A stretch of DNA of 64,000 bases from Pseudomonas sichuanensis (GCF_003231305.1 NZ_QKVM01000003.1:1-64000), one strand, 5' to 3'. Shown: positions 38,628-48,929, numbered from the stretch's first letter. A program made the numbers and translations. The notes: a model not told the origin generated them from the letters alone.

Positions 38628-38837
38628 TCAACGGCCGTTTGGGTAAGGGTCCTGCACCGCGTCGCCCTGGCCGCTCAGGATCTTCCAGCCACGCAGTGGG
38701 TGGGTCGCGGGCTTGAAATGAGGGCAAGGTGGAAGCGAGGTCTTGCTCTGATTGGAGTATTTGTGGCCGCAATCTGCGCACGAGTAGGTGCCGGCGGATA
38801 CATCGCTGCCGTATTTGACCAAGGCTTTCTGTGTCAT
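38628..38837 (-). CDS. small zinc-ribbon-like protein
   Basis: The product is 69 residues from ATG 38837, with GGAG 8 bases upstream. Cys20, Cys23 and Cys38 with His40 (CADCGH...CPHF) form a probable zinc site. The rest (THPLRGWKILSGQGD) has no recognised domain. It is isolated on both sides by near-identical terminators. Function unknown. Confidence 0.8.
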   Translation of the reverse strand: MTQKALVKYGSDVSAGTYSCADCGHKYSNQSKTSLPPCPHFKPATHPLRGWKILSGQGDAVQDPYPNGR

Positions 38838-38958
38838 AACCGCATCTCCTTTGTGGGAAGTGGCAATGATAAGCAGCCGATAAAGACAGCGGTTGTAGTA
38901 TGCGTCCGTCGCTTCAGTAGGAGCTTTCCTGCTGGGCGGCACGCTACACGGAGATGAA

Positions 38959-38982
38959 AAAGGCGACCCGAGGGTCGCCTTT
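38959..38982 (-). terminator. intrinsic terminator of the three-lipoprotein operon
   Basis: AAAGGCGACC (38959-38968) pairs with GGTCGCCTTT (38973-38982) around CGAG. On the minus strand the stem runs into TTTTTC. It begins 7 bases after the DUF799-like stop. Confidence 0.9.
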
Positions 38983-38988
38983 ACGGTG

Positions 38989-39648
38989 TCAATCCGTGCC
39001 GTACTTTGGCGAACGAGGCCCGTACAGGATCCCGCCGTTAGGGTTGGGCGACAGCAGGCGCGCGCTGGTCATGCCGGCAATCGGGTAGCCGGCGTCATCC
39101 TGCACGCTGCTGATGATCTGGTTGACCGCCGCAGCCACCAGCATGCCGATCAGGCCGCCCTGGTTCTGCCGGCCTTCCTCGCTCGACGCGGTGGCGCTGC
39201 CGGTCCACAGGGTGGCGCCGGTCTTGAGGTCGACCAGTTTGGCGTTGGCGGTGACGATGGTGGCGCTGCTGAGGATCATGTAGCGGGTACCGTAGTCGCT
39301 GACGGTGACGTACAGGCCCGCATCGGCGCCGAAGATCTCGTGCAGCTTGCCGGTCGGCAACTGGTGGATGTCGGCCGGCGTGGTCATGCCGTTCTGGCGG
39401 AAAGTTTCGTCCACCAGTGCCACCGGCATCACGTAGTAACCCGCTTCGGCCAGTGGGTAGGTGACCTGGGAGAGCATGCTGTAGGTCGCCTTCACGTCGG
39501 GCGATTCATTCAACGGCGGCAGGATCAGGACCGATTTGGGGCGGCTCTGCTTGTAGGCCGAATAGTCGATGGTCTTGCGCTCGGCACAGCCAGCGAACAA
39601 CGCCAGCACGCAGGCACCGACGATCAGTTGGGTCAGGCGCTTGATCAC
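38989..39648 (-). CDS. DUF799-family (GNA1162-like) lipoprotein
   Basis: The product is 219 residues with lipobox LFAGC (Cys21, then Ala, so outer-membrane sorting is expected). The core VLILPPLNESPDVKATYSMLSQVTYPLAEAGYYVMPVALVDETF matches the DUF799/GNA1162 pattern. It is third in an operon with DUF4810-like and CsgG-like genes and overlaps the DUF4810-like stop by four bases. A joint envelope role is likely; the exact function is unknown. Confidence 0.85.
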   Translation of the reverse strand: MIKRLTQLIVGACVLALFAGCAERKTIDYSAYKQSRPKSVLILPPLNESPDVKATYSMLSQVTYPLAEAGYYVMPVALVDETFRQNGMTTPADIHQLPTGKLHEIFGADAGLYVTVSDYGTRYMILSSATIVTANAKLVDLKTGATLWTGSATASSEEGRQNQGGLIGMLVAAAVNQIISSVQDDAGYPIAGMTSARLLSPNPNGGILYGPRSPKYGTD

Positions 39649-40013
39649 TGTTTGGCCCCTTTGCTGGCGTTTTTCATCAGAAAGTCCATGTAGGCCGCCG
39701 ACTCAGGGAACAGCGCCTTCTCGGTGCGGAACTGCTGAATCATCTGGTCATCCTTGCCGAGGCTGGAATACAGCAAGCCCAGCTGTGCGTGATAGCCCGG
39801 CGGCACTGCGCCGTTCTTGGCCTTGATCTTCTCCAGATCACGCTCCAGAGCGGTGATCTGCTCTTCCTTGGCGTCACCTTTGAGGTAGCTGTACACCTGG
39901 GGCTGATAGCTTTCCCACTGATACAGCGTTTTGTGCGAGTTGCAGCCGGCCAGCAGCGCGCAGCCCAACAGCAGGGCGGCGACGGTGCGCTGGCCTTGGG
40001 AGGTGATGTTCAT
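39645..40013 (-). CDS. DUF4810-family lipoprotein
   Basis: The product is 122 residues from ATG 40013. The lipobox is LLAGC (Cys24, then Asn). The mature part is helical and charged (QYSYLKGDAKEEQITALERDLEKIKAK is similar in style, with YHAQLGLLYSSLGKDDQMIQQF further on), like a small TPR-type scaffold. It is the middle gene of the operon, 29 bases after the CsgG-like gene. Confidence 0.83.
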   Translation of the reverse strand: MNITSQGQRTVAALLLGCALLAGCNSHKTLYQWESYQPQVYSYLKGDAKEEQITALERDLEKIKAKNGAVPPGYHAQLGLLYSSLGKDDQMIQQFRTEKALFPESAAYMDFLMKNASKGAKQ

Positions 40014-40042
40014 CGAACGTCTTCCTTGTCGTAATCCAGGTG

Positions 40043-40723
40043 TTACTGGGCCTGTGGCTTCCACTGGCCGCCTTCGACGGCGCCGACCAGCTTGTTGACC
40101 GCTTCGCGCATGGCCAGGTCGAGGACCTTGCCGTTGAGGGTCGAGTCATAGCTGGCGGTGCCGCCGAAGCCGATGATCTCGCGGTTGGAGAGGGCGTATT
40201 CACCCGCACCCTGGCTGGAATAGACCACTTCCGAAGTGCTGATATTGACGATGTTCAGCGCTACCTTGGCGTAGGCGATCTGGGTTTTGCCGCGGCCGAG
40301 GATGCCGAACAGCTGGTGATCACCGACTTCCTTGCGGCCGAATTCGGTGACGTCGCCGGTGACCACGAAGTCGGCGCCTTTCAAGCGCTGAGCCTGGCCC
40401 TTGATGGCCGCTTCCTGCTGGATCTCGCCCATGTTGTCGCGGTCCAGCACGTTGAAACGGTTGGTCTGCTGCAGGTGAGTGATGAGGATGGTCTTGGCCT
40501 GGCCACCCAGGCGGTCGACGCCGTCGGAGAAAATGCCGCGCATGTAGCTGGAGCGGTTGTCGAACTTGCCCACAGCAATTGGGGTGCGCACGCCGCTGTA
40601 AGGGCGGTTGACGCTTTCGACCTGTTGCACGGCAACAGCAGTGGAGGTTTCAGTGGCACAGCCGGCGAGGGACCCGACAGCCAGGGCGGCTGCCAGCACG
40701 AGTCCATGTGATGCGTATTTCAC
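40043..40723 (-). CDS. CsgG/HfaB-family lipoprotein
   Basis: The product is 226 residues with lipobox SLAGC (Cys22, then Ala). The body matches the CsgG family: IAVGKFDNRS, ILITHLQQTNRFNVLDRDNMGEIQQEAAI, GADFVVTGDVTEFG. CsgG forms an outer-membrane secretion pore for curli; here no curli subunits (CsgA, CsgB) are nearby, so the role is probably different. It is shorter than E. coli CsgG (about 277). First gene of the three-lipoprotein operon. Confidence 0.88.
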   Translation of the reverse strand: MKYASHGLVLAAALAVGSLAGCATETSTAVAVQQVESVNRPYSGVRTPIAVGKFDNRSSYMRGIFSDGVDRLGGQAKTILITHLQQTNRFNVLDRDNMGEIQQEAAIKGQAQRLKGADFVVTGDVTEFGRKEVGDHQLFGILGRGKTQIAYAKVALNIVNISTSEVVYSSQGAGEYALSNREIIGFGGTASYDSTLNGKVLDLAMREAVNKLVGAVEGGQWKPQAQ

Positions 40724-40819
40724 GCGTGTTCTCCAGGTAAATAAAAACTATTTGCAACAAGGCTGCATTCTGCCACGTTGAGGCGACAGCTTAACCAGTA
40801 AATTGATGGCGAAAAATGA

Positions 40820-40846
40820 AAAAAGATGGCTCAAGGCCATCTTTTT
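40820..40846 (-). terminator. intrinsic terminator downstream of argB
   Basis: AAAAAGATGGC (40820-40830) and GCCATCTTTTT (40836-40846) form an 11-bp stem with A/T runs on both sides. It is placed to stop argB-side transcription before the lipoprotein operon. Confidence 0.9.
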
Positions 40847-40882
40847 CGTATATCCGATTGAATGCACTGCCCGCCGTAAAAG

Positions 40883-40943
40883 CATCGCGGGGCAAGCCCG
40901 CTCTCACCTTGAGGTGCCAAGGTGGGAGCGAGCTTGCCCCGCA
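40883..40943. repeat. imperfect REP pair after argB
   Basis: Arms lie at 40883-40907 and 40921-40943. Changes (CTCTCACC, GGGAGCGAGC) break perfect symmetry. It lies 3' of argB before its terminator. Confidence 0.8.
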
Positions 40944-40960
40944 ACAGGGTTACAGCTGGA

Positions 40961-41896
<936 letters not shown>

Positions 41897-43294
41897 TCAG
41901 AACGGCAGTTGCAGGCCTGGTTGGACCCGCAGCAACTGCGTGCGGAATACAGCCTTGATACGGTCGAGTTCTGCCGCGCTGTCGGCCTCGAAGCGCAGCA
42001 CCAGCACCGGTGTGGTGTTGGAGGCGCGAACCAGGCCCCAGCCGTGGGCGTAGTCGACCCGCACACCGTCGATGGTGGTCAGGTTGGCATCGCCCCAGTC
42101 GGCGTCGCGTTGCAGAGCATCAATGATGCTGAATTTACCCTCGTCGGTCACATCAATGTTGATTTCCGGCGTGGAAATATCATCGGGGAACGCGGCGAAC
42201 AGGTCTTCGGCGCTTTGCCCGGCCTTGCTGAGGATCTCCAGCAGGCGCGCGGCGCTGTAGATACCGTCGTCGAAACCGTACCAGCGTTCCTTGATGAAGA
42301 TGTGACCGCTCATCTCGCCGGCCAGCAAGGAGCCGGTCTGTTTCATCTTCTTCTTGATCAACGAGTGGCCGGTCTTCCACATTAGCGCGCGGCCACCGTG
42401 CTGTTCGATCAGCGGGGTCAGGCGGCGGGTGCATTTGACGTCGAAGATGATCTCGGCGCCCGGGTTGCGCGACAGCACGTCCTGGGCGAACAGCATCAGC
42501 AGGCGGTCGGGGTAGACGATGCTGCCGGTGTTGGTCACCACGCCCACGCGGTCACCGTCACCGTCGAAGGCCAGGCCGATATCGGCGCCGGTCTCTTTCA
42601 CCTTGGCGATCAGGTCTTCCAGGTTCTCGGGCTTGCCCGGGTCCGGGTGGTGGTTGGGGAAGTTGCCGTCGACTTCGCAGAACAGTGGGATCACCTCACA
42701 GTTCAACGCCTCGATCAATTGCGGGGCGATCACGCCAGCGGCGCCGTTGCCGCAGTCGACCACCACCTTCAGGCGCCTGGCCAGCTTCACGTCGTCGACG
42801 ATCTGCTGGTAGTAGCGCTCGAGGATCTCGACTTTTTCCACATGGCCTTCGCCACGGGTCAGGTCGTTGGTCTTCAGGCGGGTCAGCAGGGCCTGGATCT
42901 GTTCGTTGGCCAGGGTGTCACCGGCGATGACGATCTTGAAACCGTTGTAGTCCGACGGGTTGTGGCTGCCGGTGAGCATCACGCCCGACTTGCCGGCCAG
43001 CACATTGGCGGCGTAGTACAGCGCCGGGGTCGGCACCAGGCCGACGTCGCTGACCTGGCAGCCGGCCTCGACCAGGCCCTTGATCAGTTGCTCGACCAGC
43101 ATCGGGCCGGACAGGCGGCCGTCACGGCCGACCGAGATCTGTGGTTCGCCCTGGGCGAGGGTCTGGGCGCCGATGGCGCGGCCGATCCAGTAGGCGGTTT
43201 CGGCGTGCAGGGTCTTGCCGACCACGCCGCGGATGTCATAGGCGCGGAAGATGCTGTCCGGCAGTGCGGGGACCAGGTGGGCCATGTCGTTCAT
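41897..43294 (-). CDS. algC: phosphomannomutase/phosphoglucomutase AlgC
   Basis: AlgC interconverts hexose 6- and 1-phosphates for alginate, LPS and other sugar nucleotides. The product is 465 residues from ATG 43294, which follows GGAG by 9 bases; ATGs at 43309 and 43285 are also in frame. The phosphoserine loop TGSHNPSDYN (near residue 110), metal loop DGDGDR and sugar loop GEMSGH are intact. It lies downstream of dut. Confidence 0.95.
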   Translation of the reverse strand: MNDMAHLVPALPDSIFRAYDIRGVVGKTLHAETAYWIGRAIGAQTLAQGEPQISVGRDGRLSGPMLVEQLIKGLVEAGCQVSDVGLVPTPALYYAANVLAGKSGVMLTGSHNPSDYNGFKIVIAGDTLANEQIQALLTRLKTNDLTRGEGHVEKVEILERYYQQIVDDVKLARRLKVVVDCGNGAAGVIAPQLIEALNCEVIPLFCEVDGNFPNHHPDPGKPENLEDLIAKVKETGADIGLAFDGDGDRVGVVTNTGSIVYPDRLLMLFAQDVLSRNPGAEIIFDVKCTRRLTPLIEQHGGRALMWKTGHSLIKKKMKQTGSLLAGEMSGHIFIKERWYGFDDGIYSAARLLEILSKAGQSAEDLFAAFPDDISTPEINIDVTDEGKFSIIDALQRDADWGDANLTTIDGVRVDYAHGWGLVRASNTTPVLVLRFEADSAAELDRIKAVFRTQLLRVQPGLQLPF

Positions 43295-43404
43295 CTCTGG
43301 GGACTCCATAAGTCAAAGGCTTCTGGGCAGGCGCAAACTGAACGCTTGGACGGCGGTTTCGCCAGAGAGTTCGCCATCCATGGCCCGAACGGTCTGCTGT
43401 TGCC

Positions 43405-43860
43405 TCAGCGGGTGCCCGAGTGGCCGAAGCCGCCAGCGCCGCGCTGGGTCTCGTCGAATTGCTCGACGATGTCGAAATGCGCCTGCACCACCGGCACCAG
43501 GATCAGTTGCGCGATGCGCTCGCCGACGGTGATGGTGAACGGCGTGTTGCCGCGGTTCCAGCAGCTGACCATCAACTCGCCCTGGTAGTCCGAGTCGATC
43601 AGGCCGACCAGGTTGCCCAGCACGATGCCGTGCTTATGGCCCAGGCCCGAGCGCGGCAGGATCATCGCCGCCAGGCCCGGGTCGCCGATGTACACCGACA
43701 GGCCGGTGGGGATCAGCAGGGTCTGGCCTGGCTCGAGGACGGTGTCCTCCTTGAGCAGGGCACGCAGGTCCAGGCCGGCGGAACCGGGGGTGGCGTACTG
43801 CGGCAGGGGGAATTCGGTGCCCAGGCGTGGGTCGAGGATCTTGGCTTGAAGAGCGTGCAT
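43405..43860 (-). CDS. dut: dUTP diphosphatase
   Basis: Dut hydrolyses dUTP to dUMP. The product is 151 residues, trimeric type. Motifs are visible in order: [35 protein letters not shown], and the glycine-rich tail [12 protein letters not shown] that closes over the active site. It begins 5 bases after coaBC. Confidence 0.97.
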   Translation of the reverse strand: MHALQAKILDPRLGTEFPLPQYATPGSAGLDLRALLKEDTVLEPGQTLLIPTGLSVYIGDPGLAAMILPRSGLGHKHGIVLGNLVGLIDSDYQGELMVSCWNRGNTPFTITVGERIAQLILVPVVQAHFDIVEQFDETQRGAGGFGHSGTR

Positions 43861-43865
43861 GTAAC

Positions 43866-45077
43866 TTATTGAACCTGGTTGAGCCGTTCGGCGATGAAGG
43901 CAACCAGCTGGCGGGCGATCTTGCCTTTGCTGGTCTGCGCGAAGAGGGTTTGATGCTGCTGCCGGTCGATCACGGTCAGGGCGTTTTCCTCGCTGTTGAA
44001 GCCGATGCTGGGGTTGGCCACATCATTGGCGACGATCAGGTCGAGGTTCTTGTCCTTGAGCTTGCGCGTGGCGTAGTCGAGCAGGTGCTCGGTCTCGGCG
44101 GCAAAGCCCACGCTGAACGGGCGATCGGCGCGGCCGGCAATGGTCGCAAGGATATCGGGATTGCGCACCATCTGCAGCAGCATGCCGTCGCCGGTGGTGG
44201 GATCTTTCTTGAGCTTCTGTGCGGCGACGACTTCCGGGCGGTAGTCCGCGACCGCAGCCGAGGCGATGAACAGGTCGCAGGGCATGGCTGCTTCGCAGGC
44301 CGCGAGCATGTCCCGCGCGCTGACCACGTCGATGCGGCTGACCCGGTCCGGGGTCGGCAGGTGTACCGGGCCCGTCACCAGGGTCACCCGGGCCCCGGCT
44401 TCGGCGGCCGCCTCGGCCAGGGCAAAGCCCATTTTCCCTGAACTATGGTTGGTGATGTAGCGCACCGGGTCGATGTTCTCCTGGGTCGGCCCGGCGGTGA
44501 TCAGCACGTGTTTGCCGGTCAGTGCCTGGCGCTTGAAGCTCTCGGCGGCGCACCAGGCCAGGTCGGTGGCTTCGAGCATGCGGCCCAGGCCCACATCGCC
44601 ACAGGCCTGGCTGCCGGAGGCCGGGCCGAACACCTGGATACCACGGCGCTTGAGCAGTTCGAGGTTGTCCTGGGTTGCCGGGTCGCGCCACATGGCCTGG
44701 TTCATCGCCGGCGCCACGGCGACGGTGGCGTCGGTGGCCAGCACCAGGGTAGTCAGCAGGTCGTCGGCCATGCCCTGGGCCATGCGCGCCATCAGGTCGG
44801 CGGTGGCCGGGGCGATCAGCACCAGGTCGGCCCATTTGGCCAGTTCGATATGGCCCATGGCCGCTTCGGCGGCGGGGTCGAGCAAGTCCATGTGCACGGG
44901 GTGGCCGGACAGCGCCTGCAGGGTGAGCGGGGTGATGAATTCGGCACCACCGCGGGTCATGACCACGCGCACCTGCGCGCCGTGTTCCAGGAGTCGGCGA
45001 ATCAGCTCGGCGCTCTTGTAGGCGGCGATGCCGCCACCCACGCCGAGAACGATGCGCTTGCGATACAACCGCTGCAT
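43866..45077 (-). CDS. coaBC: bifunctional phosphopantothenoylcysteine decarboxylase/phosphopantothenate-cysteine ligase
   Basis: CoaBC performs two steps of coenzyme A synthesis. The product is 403 residues. The N-terminal FMN decarboxylase half (about 1-190) has [10 protein letters not shown]76 in [19 protein letters not shown] and the Cys flap GSQACGDVG. The C-terminal synthetase half has [25 protein letters not shown]. It diverges from radC and leads coaBC-dut-algC-argB. Confidence 0.96.
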   Translation of the reverse strand: MQRLYRKRIVLGVGGGIAAYKSAELIRRLLEHGAQVRVVMTRGGAEFITPLTLQALSGHPVHMDLLDPAAEAAMGHIELAKWADLVLIAPATADLMARMAQGMADDLLTTLVLATDATVAVAPAMNQAMWRDPATQDNLELLKRRGIQVFGPASGSQACGDVGLGRMLEATDLAWCAAESFKRQALTGKHVLITAGPTQENIDPVRYITNHSSGKMGFALAEAAAEAGARVTLVTGPVHLPTPDRVSRIDVVSARDMLAACEAAMPCDLFIASAAVADYRPEVVAAQKLKKDPTTGDGMLLQMVRNPDILATIAGRADRPFSVGFAAETEHLLDYATRKLKDKNLDLIVANDVANPSIGFNSEENALTVIDRQQHQTLFAQTSKGKIARQLVAFIAERLNQVQ

Positions 45078-45204
45078 AGGCCTTGCCTTATTCCAGTGAA
45101 AGCGGGCGGCGACGGTGACTGCCTGCGGCAGATCGTCGCATTTTCGAAGCGAACTAGATTAACACAGCGCCCAAACGGGCCGTAGTGGCAGGCGAGGAGG
45201 GAGG

Positions 45205-45885
45205 ATGAACATCAGGGAGTGGCCGGCCGAGGAGCGGCCGAGGGAGAAACTGTTGCAGCGCGGCGCGGCGGTGCTGTCGGACGCCGAGCTGGTGGCGGTG
45301 TTGCTGGGGTCGGGGGTCGCCGGGCGTAATGTGCTGGACTTGGCGCGTGGGCTGCTGGCCAAGTTTGGCGGGCTCAGGCCGTTCCTCGAGGCCGATCGCG
45401 CCAGGGTCCTGCGTGAGCCGGGCTTGGGGCCGGTGAAATACGCCCAGTTGCAGGCGTTGCTGGAGATCGGCAGGCGGTATCTGGACGAGGGCATCGAGCG
45501 TGCGTCGGCGCTGGAGTCGCCGACATCGGTGCGGCGCTATCTGAAGTCGATGCTGCGCCATGAGGCCAGCGAGGTGTTCGGTTGCCTGTTCCTGGATACC
45601 AAGCACCGGCCGTTGGCGTTCGAGATCCTGTTTCGCGGCACGATCGACCGGGCCAGCATCTACCCGCGGGAGGTGGTGCGCCGGGCCTTGCTGCACAACG
45701 CGGCGGCGCTGATCCTGTGCCATAACCACCCGTCAGGCCATTGCCAGCCCAGCCAGGACGATGTGCACCTGACGCTGATGCTCAGGCGCTCGTTGGCGCT
45801 GATCGATGTACGGGTGATGGACCATGTCATCGTCGGCGATGGCGAGCCACTGTCCATGGCCGAGCATGGGTGGTTGGCAGGCTAG
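45205..45885 (+). CDS. radC: RadC-family JAB/MPN domain protein
   Basis: The product is 226 residues. An N-terminal helix-hairpin-helix region (about 20-90) is followed by the JAB1/MPN domain with the metal motif HNHPSG (H173, H175) and a matching Asp at 186. The link to DNA repair has been questioned and the true activity is unknown. Its place beside coaBC is conserved in many proteobacteria. Confidence 0.93.
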   Translation: MNIREWPAEERPREKLLQRGAAVLSDAELVAVLLGSGVAGRNVLDLARGLLAKFGGLRPFLEADRARVLREPGLGPVKYAQLQALLEIGRRYLDEGIERASALESPTSVRRYLKSMLRHEASEVFGCLFLDTKHRPLAFEILFRGTIDRASIYPREVVRRALLHNAAALILCHNHPSGHCQPSQDDVHLTLMLRRSLALIDVRVMDHVIVGDGEPLSMAEHGWLAG

Positions 45886-45909
45886 TCTTGTGTTGACTGC
45901 ACCGGCCCT

Positions 45910-45980
45910 TTCGCGGGTAAACCCGCTCCCACAGGTTTTGCGCCGAATGCGAAACCTGTGGGAGCGGGTTTACCCGCGAA
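45910..45980. repeat. REP pair between radC and the peptide-binding protein gene
   Basis: Arms at 45910-45934 and 45956-45980 belong to the GGGTTTACCCG family with a 21-base loop. The flanking genes are convergent. Confidence 0.9.
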
Positions 45981-46004
45981 GAGGCCGGCATTGTCAGCAG
46001 ACAA

Positions 46005-47594
46005 TCAGCGGCCCACAGAGACCTTGCTCAAATCCAGCCGCCCGAACGGGCTCACCTGATACCCCTCGACGCCCTTGTGCAGCAAGGTCGCCGCCGTAGG
46101 ATGCGCCAGCGGCAGCCACAACGCCTGCTGCTGGATCAGTGCCTGGGCCTGCTGGTACAGGCGGCTGCGCACGCTCTGGTCGTTGGTGGTGCGCCCGGCG
46201 TTGATCAGCTGGTCCAGGCGGCTGTCGCAGAACCGCGCGAAGTTGGTCCCGGACTTGACCGCCGCGCACGAGAATTGCGGGCTGAGGAAGTTGTCCGGGT
46301 CGCCGTTGTCACCCGCCCAGCCCATGAACAGCAGGTCGTGCTCGCCCGCCTTGGCGCGGCGGATCAACTCGCCCCACTCGATGGTGCGAATCTCGGCCTT
46401 GATGCCGACCTTGGCCAGGTCCGCCTGAAGCATCTGCGCGCCCAGGCTGGGGTTGGGGTTGAGCAGGCTGCCCGACGGACGGGTCCAGATCGTGGTGGCA
46501 AAACCATCGGCCAGGCCGGCCTTGGCCAGCAGCGCCTTGGCCTTCTTCTGGTCCATGGCGTAACCCGGCAAGTCCTTGGCGTAGCTCCAGGTGTTCGGCG
46601 GGTAAGGGCCGTTGGCGGCGGTGGCGGTGTTTTCGAACACGGCCTTCAGGTAGGCCGGCTTGTCGAAGGCCAGGTTGATCGCCTGGCGTACTTCGGGCTT
46701 GTCCAGCGGCGGGTGCTGGCTGTTGATGGCGACGAAGGCGGTCATGAAGGCCGGGGTGGTCGCTACCTTGAGGTTGCCGTCCTTGCCGGCCTCGGCGATG
46801 TCCAGCGGCTTGGGCGACAGGGCCACCTGGCATTCGCCGCGCTTGAGCTTCTGCAGGCGCACGTTGGCGTCGGTGGTGATGGCGAAGATCAGCGGGTCGA
46901 CCGACGGTTTGCCGGCGAAGTAGTCGGGGTTGGCGCGGTAGCGCACCACGGCGTCCTTCTGGAAACGCTGGAAGACGAACGGCCCGGTACCCACAGGCTG
47001 GCTGTTGAGCTTGTCCGGGGTCTCGGCCTTGAGCAGCTTGTCGGCGTATTCGGCGGAGTAGATCGAGGCGAAGCCCATGCTCAGGGTGGCCAGGAAGGTG
47101 GCATCCGGGTGCGATAGGGTGAAACGCACGGTATTGGGCTGCGGGGCCTCGATCGACTTGATCAGGCTGCCCAGCTGCAGCGACTGGGCATGCGGGTAGC
47201 CGCCCGCGGCGGTCTTGTGCCACGGGTGGGCGGGGTAGAGCATGCGCTGGAAGCTGAACAGCACGTCTTCGGCGTCCAGCTCGCGGCTGGGCTTGAAGTA
47301 GGGCGTGGTGTGGAACTTGACGCCCTGGCGCAGGGTGAAGTCGTAGATCAGGCCGTCCGGCGATACCGTCCAGCTCTCGGCCAGGCTGGGCACGACCTTG
47401 CCAAGCCCGGCGTCGAATTCGACCAGGCGGTTCATCAGCACATCGGCCGAGGCATTGGTGGTGGTCAGCGAGTTGTACTGGACCACGTCGAAGCCTTCCG
47501 GGCTGGCTTCGGTGCACACCGACAGCGGCGCGGCCTGGGCAAGGCCGGCGGCGCACAGCGTGGTGAACAACAGGGAAAGGGCGGCGGCACGCAT
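46005..47594 (-). CDS. ABC transporter substrate-binding protein, family 5 (peptide/nickel type)
   Basis: The product is 529 residues from ATG 47594 after AAGGAG, with a signal peptide (MRAAALSLLFTTLCAAGLAQA). The family 5 signature occurs in PSLAESWTVSPDGLIYDFTLRQGVKFH. It resembles dipeptide-binding DppA-type proteins. No permease or ATPase genes are adjacent, so it is an orphan that probably feeds a transporter encoded elsewhere. Ligand unknown. Confidence 0.9.
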   Translation of the reverse strand: MRAAALSLLFTTLCAAGLAQAAPLSVCTEASPEGFDVVQYNSLTTTNASADVLMNRLVEFDAGLGKVVPSLAESWTVSPDGLIYDFTLRQGVKFHTTPYFKPSRELDAEDVLFSFQRMLYPAHPWHKTAAGGYPHAQSLQLGSLIKSIEAPQPNTVRFTLSHPDATFLATLSMGFASIYSAEYADKLLKAETPDKLNSQPVGTGPFVFQRFQKDAVVRYRANPDYFAGKPSVDPLIFAITTDANVRLQKLKRGECQVALSPKPLDIAEAGKDGNLKVATTPAFMTAFVAINSQHPPLDKPEVRQAINLAFDKPAYLKAVFENTATAANGPYPPNTWSYAKDLPGYAMDQKKAKALLAKAGLADGFATTIWTRPSGSLLNPNPSLGAQMLQADLAKVGIKAEIRTIEWGELIRRAKAGEHDLLFMGWAGDNGDPDNFLSPQFSCAAVKSGTNFARFCDSRLDQLINAGRTTNDQSVRSRLYQQAQALIQQQALWLPLAHPTAATLLHKGVEGYQVSPFGRLDLSKVSVGR

Positions 47595-47956
47595 GGTGGC
47601 TCCTTGGCGGGTTTGTGGCACCATCTGCCGGTGCAGTCTGGAAAAGTCCTACCCTAGTGTGGGCACGGGCAAATGACCACACCCTTTCGCATTAATTCGG
47701 CGACGGGCGGTCGACACCTTGCCGCCCCAGTCGTTATGCTGCCCGGGCGCACTCGGCCCGACCTTAAGACACATCTTCTGTTGTTGCGGCTGAGTCTTTC
47801 TGGTATAAAGCAGCGCTCTTTTCTAGGGGCTCGGCCTGTCGCGTAAGCGCTTCCGGTCGATAAGACCCTCGGAAACACGGCGCCTGGCGCCAATGACTGA
47901 GAGATTAAGCGGCCAACCCATGCCGGGTTGGGCATGTGGTTTTAGAGGGCTGAGGC
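47595..47956. other. intergenic region holding the rpmB leader
   Basis: This 362-base gap separates divergent genes. It holds a sigma-70-like promoter at 47781-47809 and a leader of about 140 bases before rpmB. In the leader CATGCC (47919-47924) and GGCATG (47931-47936) can pair, 20 bases before the rpmB ATG. I see no other gene in it. Confidence 0.6.
47781..47809 (+). promoter_or_regulatory. sigma-70-like promoter of rpmBG
   Basis: TTGTTG (47781-47786) and TATAAA (47804-47809) are separated by 17 bases, a near-ideal housekeeping promoter, as expected for ribosomal protein genes. Confidence 0.65.
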
Positions 47957-48193
47957 ATGTCGAGAGTCTGTCAAGTTACTGGTAAGGGTCCAGTAACCGG
48001 GAATAACATTTCCCACGCAAACAACAAAACCCGTCGTCGTTTCCTGCCAAACCTGCAGCACCACCGTTTCTGGGTTGAATCCGAGAAGCGTTTCGTGCGT
48101 CTGCGCGTTTCCGCCAAAGGCATGCGTATCATCGACAAGCGCGGCATCGATGCCGTTCTGGTCGACATCCGCAAAGCTGGCGCCAAGGTTTAA
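47957..48193 (+). CDS. rpmB: 50S ribosomal protein L28
   Basis: The product is 78 residues. [29 protein letters not shown] is the classic L28 N-terminus, and the basic composition fits. rpmG follows 11 bases after the stop. Confidence 0.98.
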   Translation: MSRVCQVTGKGPVTGNNISHANNKTRRRFLPNLQHHRFWVESEKRFVRLRVSAKGMRIIDKRGIDAVLVDIRKAGAKV

Positions 48194-48204
48194 GGGAGAA
48201 CATC

Positions 48205-48360
48205 ATGCGTGAATTGATCCGTCTGGTTTCGAGTGCCGGTACCGGCCACTTCTACACCACCGACAAGAACAAGCGCACCACTCCGGACAAGATCGAGATC
48301 AAGAAATACGATCCGGTCGTCCGCAAGCACGTGGTGTACAAGGAAGCCAAGATCAAGTAA
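48205..48360 (+). CDS. rpmG: 50S ribosomal protein L33
   Basis: The product is 51 residues from ATG 48205 after AAGGGAGA. It starts [19 protein letters not shown] and has no cysteine, so it is the zinc-independent form of L33. It is co-transcribed with rpmB and closed by the terminator at 48376. Confidence 0.97.
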   Translation: MRELIRLVSSAGTGHFYTTDKNKRTTPDKIEIKKYDPVVRKHVVYKEAKIK

Positions 48361-48375
48361 TTGATCGGCAACCTG

Positions 48376-48410
48376 AAAAAACCCGCAACCGTAAGGTGGC
48401 GGGTTTTTTT
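48376..48410 (+). terminator. intrinsic terminator of rpmBG
   Basis: AAACCCGC (48379-48386) pairs with GCGGGTTT (48399-48406), with an extra ACC/GGT pairing inside, followed by a run of seven T that ends at 48410. Confidence 0.93.
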
Positions 48411-48438
48411 ATGCCTGCAGGAAAAGCGTGTTCAGCCT

Positions 48439-48558
48439 TTCGCGGGTAAACCCGCTCCCACAGGGGCCGCGCGAAACCTGAGCTTCACTGCAAGCCTGCA
48501 GGAAGCCCTTGCTCCCACAGCGTCGCGCCAAACCTGTGGGAGCGGGTTTACCCGCGAA
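48439..48558. repeat. widely spaced REP pair
   Basis: Arms lie at 48439-48464 and 48533-48558, with a 68-base loop that includes a partial copy (GCTCCCACAG at 48510-48519). It fills the gap between rpmG's terminator and the convergent cupin gene. Confidence 0.87.
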
Positions 48559-48569
48559 GAAGCTGGCGC

Positions 48570-48929
48570 TTACTTCTGCTCGAACATCACATAGATCTTG
48601 CGGCACGGCTCCAGCACCTCCCAGGTGCCCTTGAAGCCCGCCGGGATCACGAAGCGATCACCGGCACGCAGGGTCTTGGCATTGCCTTCCTGGTCGCGCA
48701 GCACCGACACACCTTGCACGATCTCGCAGTATTCATGCTCGGTGTAGCTCACCGTCCACTGGCCCGCTTCACCTTCCCAGACGCCTGCGGCGAACTGCCC
48801 GCACGGGCTGGCATAGTGGTTGTAGACAGCCTGGTCAGGCTCGCCCTTGAGGATTTTCTCCGCCGCTGGGCGGTAGCGTTCGGCCTCGGTCAGAACCTGG
48901 GCGAAGTCGACGATGCTGGCGATACTCAT
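48570..48929 (-). CDS. cupin-domain protein (DUF861-like)
   Basis: The product is 119 residues from ATG 48929. A single cupin fold is indicated by GVWEGEAGQWTVSYTEHEYCEIVQGVSVL and AGDRFVIPAGFKGTWEVLE, close to the DUF861/EutQ-type pattern. It is divergent from the aldehyde dehydrogenase gene (195-base gap). Small cupins of this kind are often found beside polyamine or amino acid catabolic genes; the substrate is unknown. Confidence 0.85.
   Translation of the reverse strand: MSIASIVDFAQVLTEAERYRPAAEKILKGEPDQAVYNHYASPCGQFAAGVWEGEAGQWTVSYTEHEYCEIVQGVSVLRDQEGNAKTLRAGDRFVIPAGFKGTWEVLEPCRKIYVMFEQK

Noticed and set aside
46004..47682. Frameshifted copy or second gene inside the peptide-binding protein locus
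   Set aside because: The overlapping minus-strand frame is Arg/Pro-rich and merely shadows the true frame.
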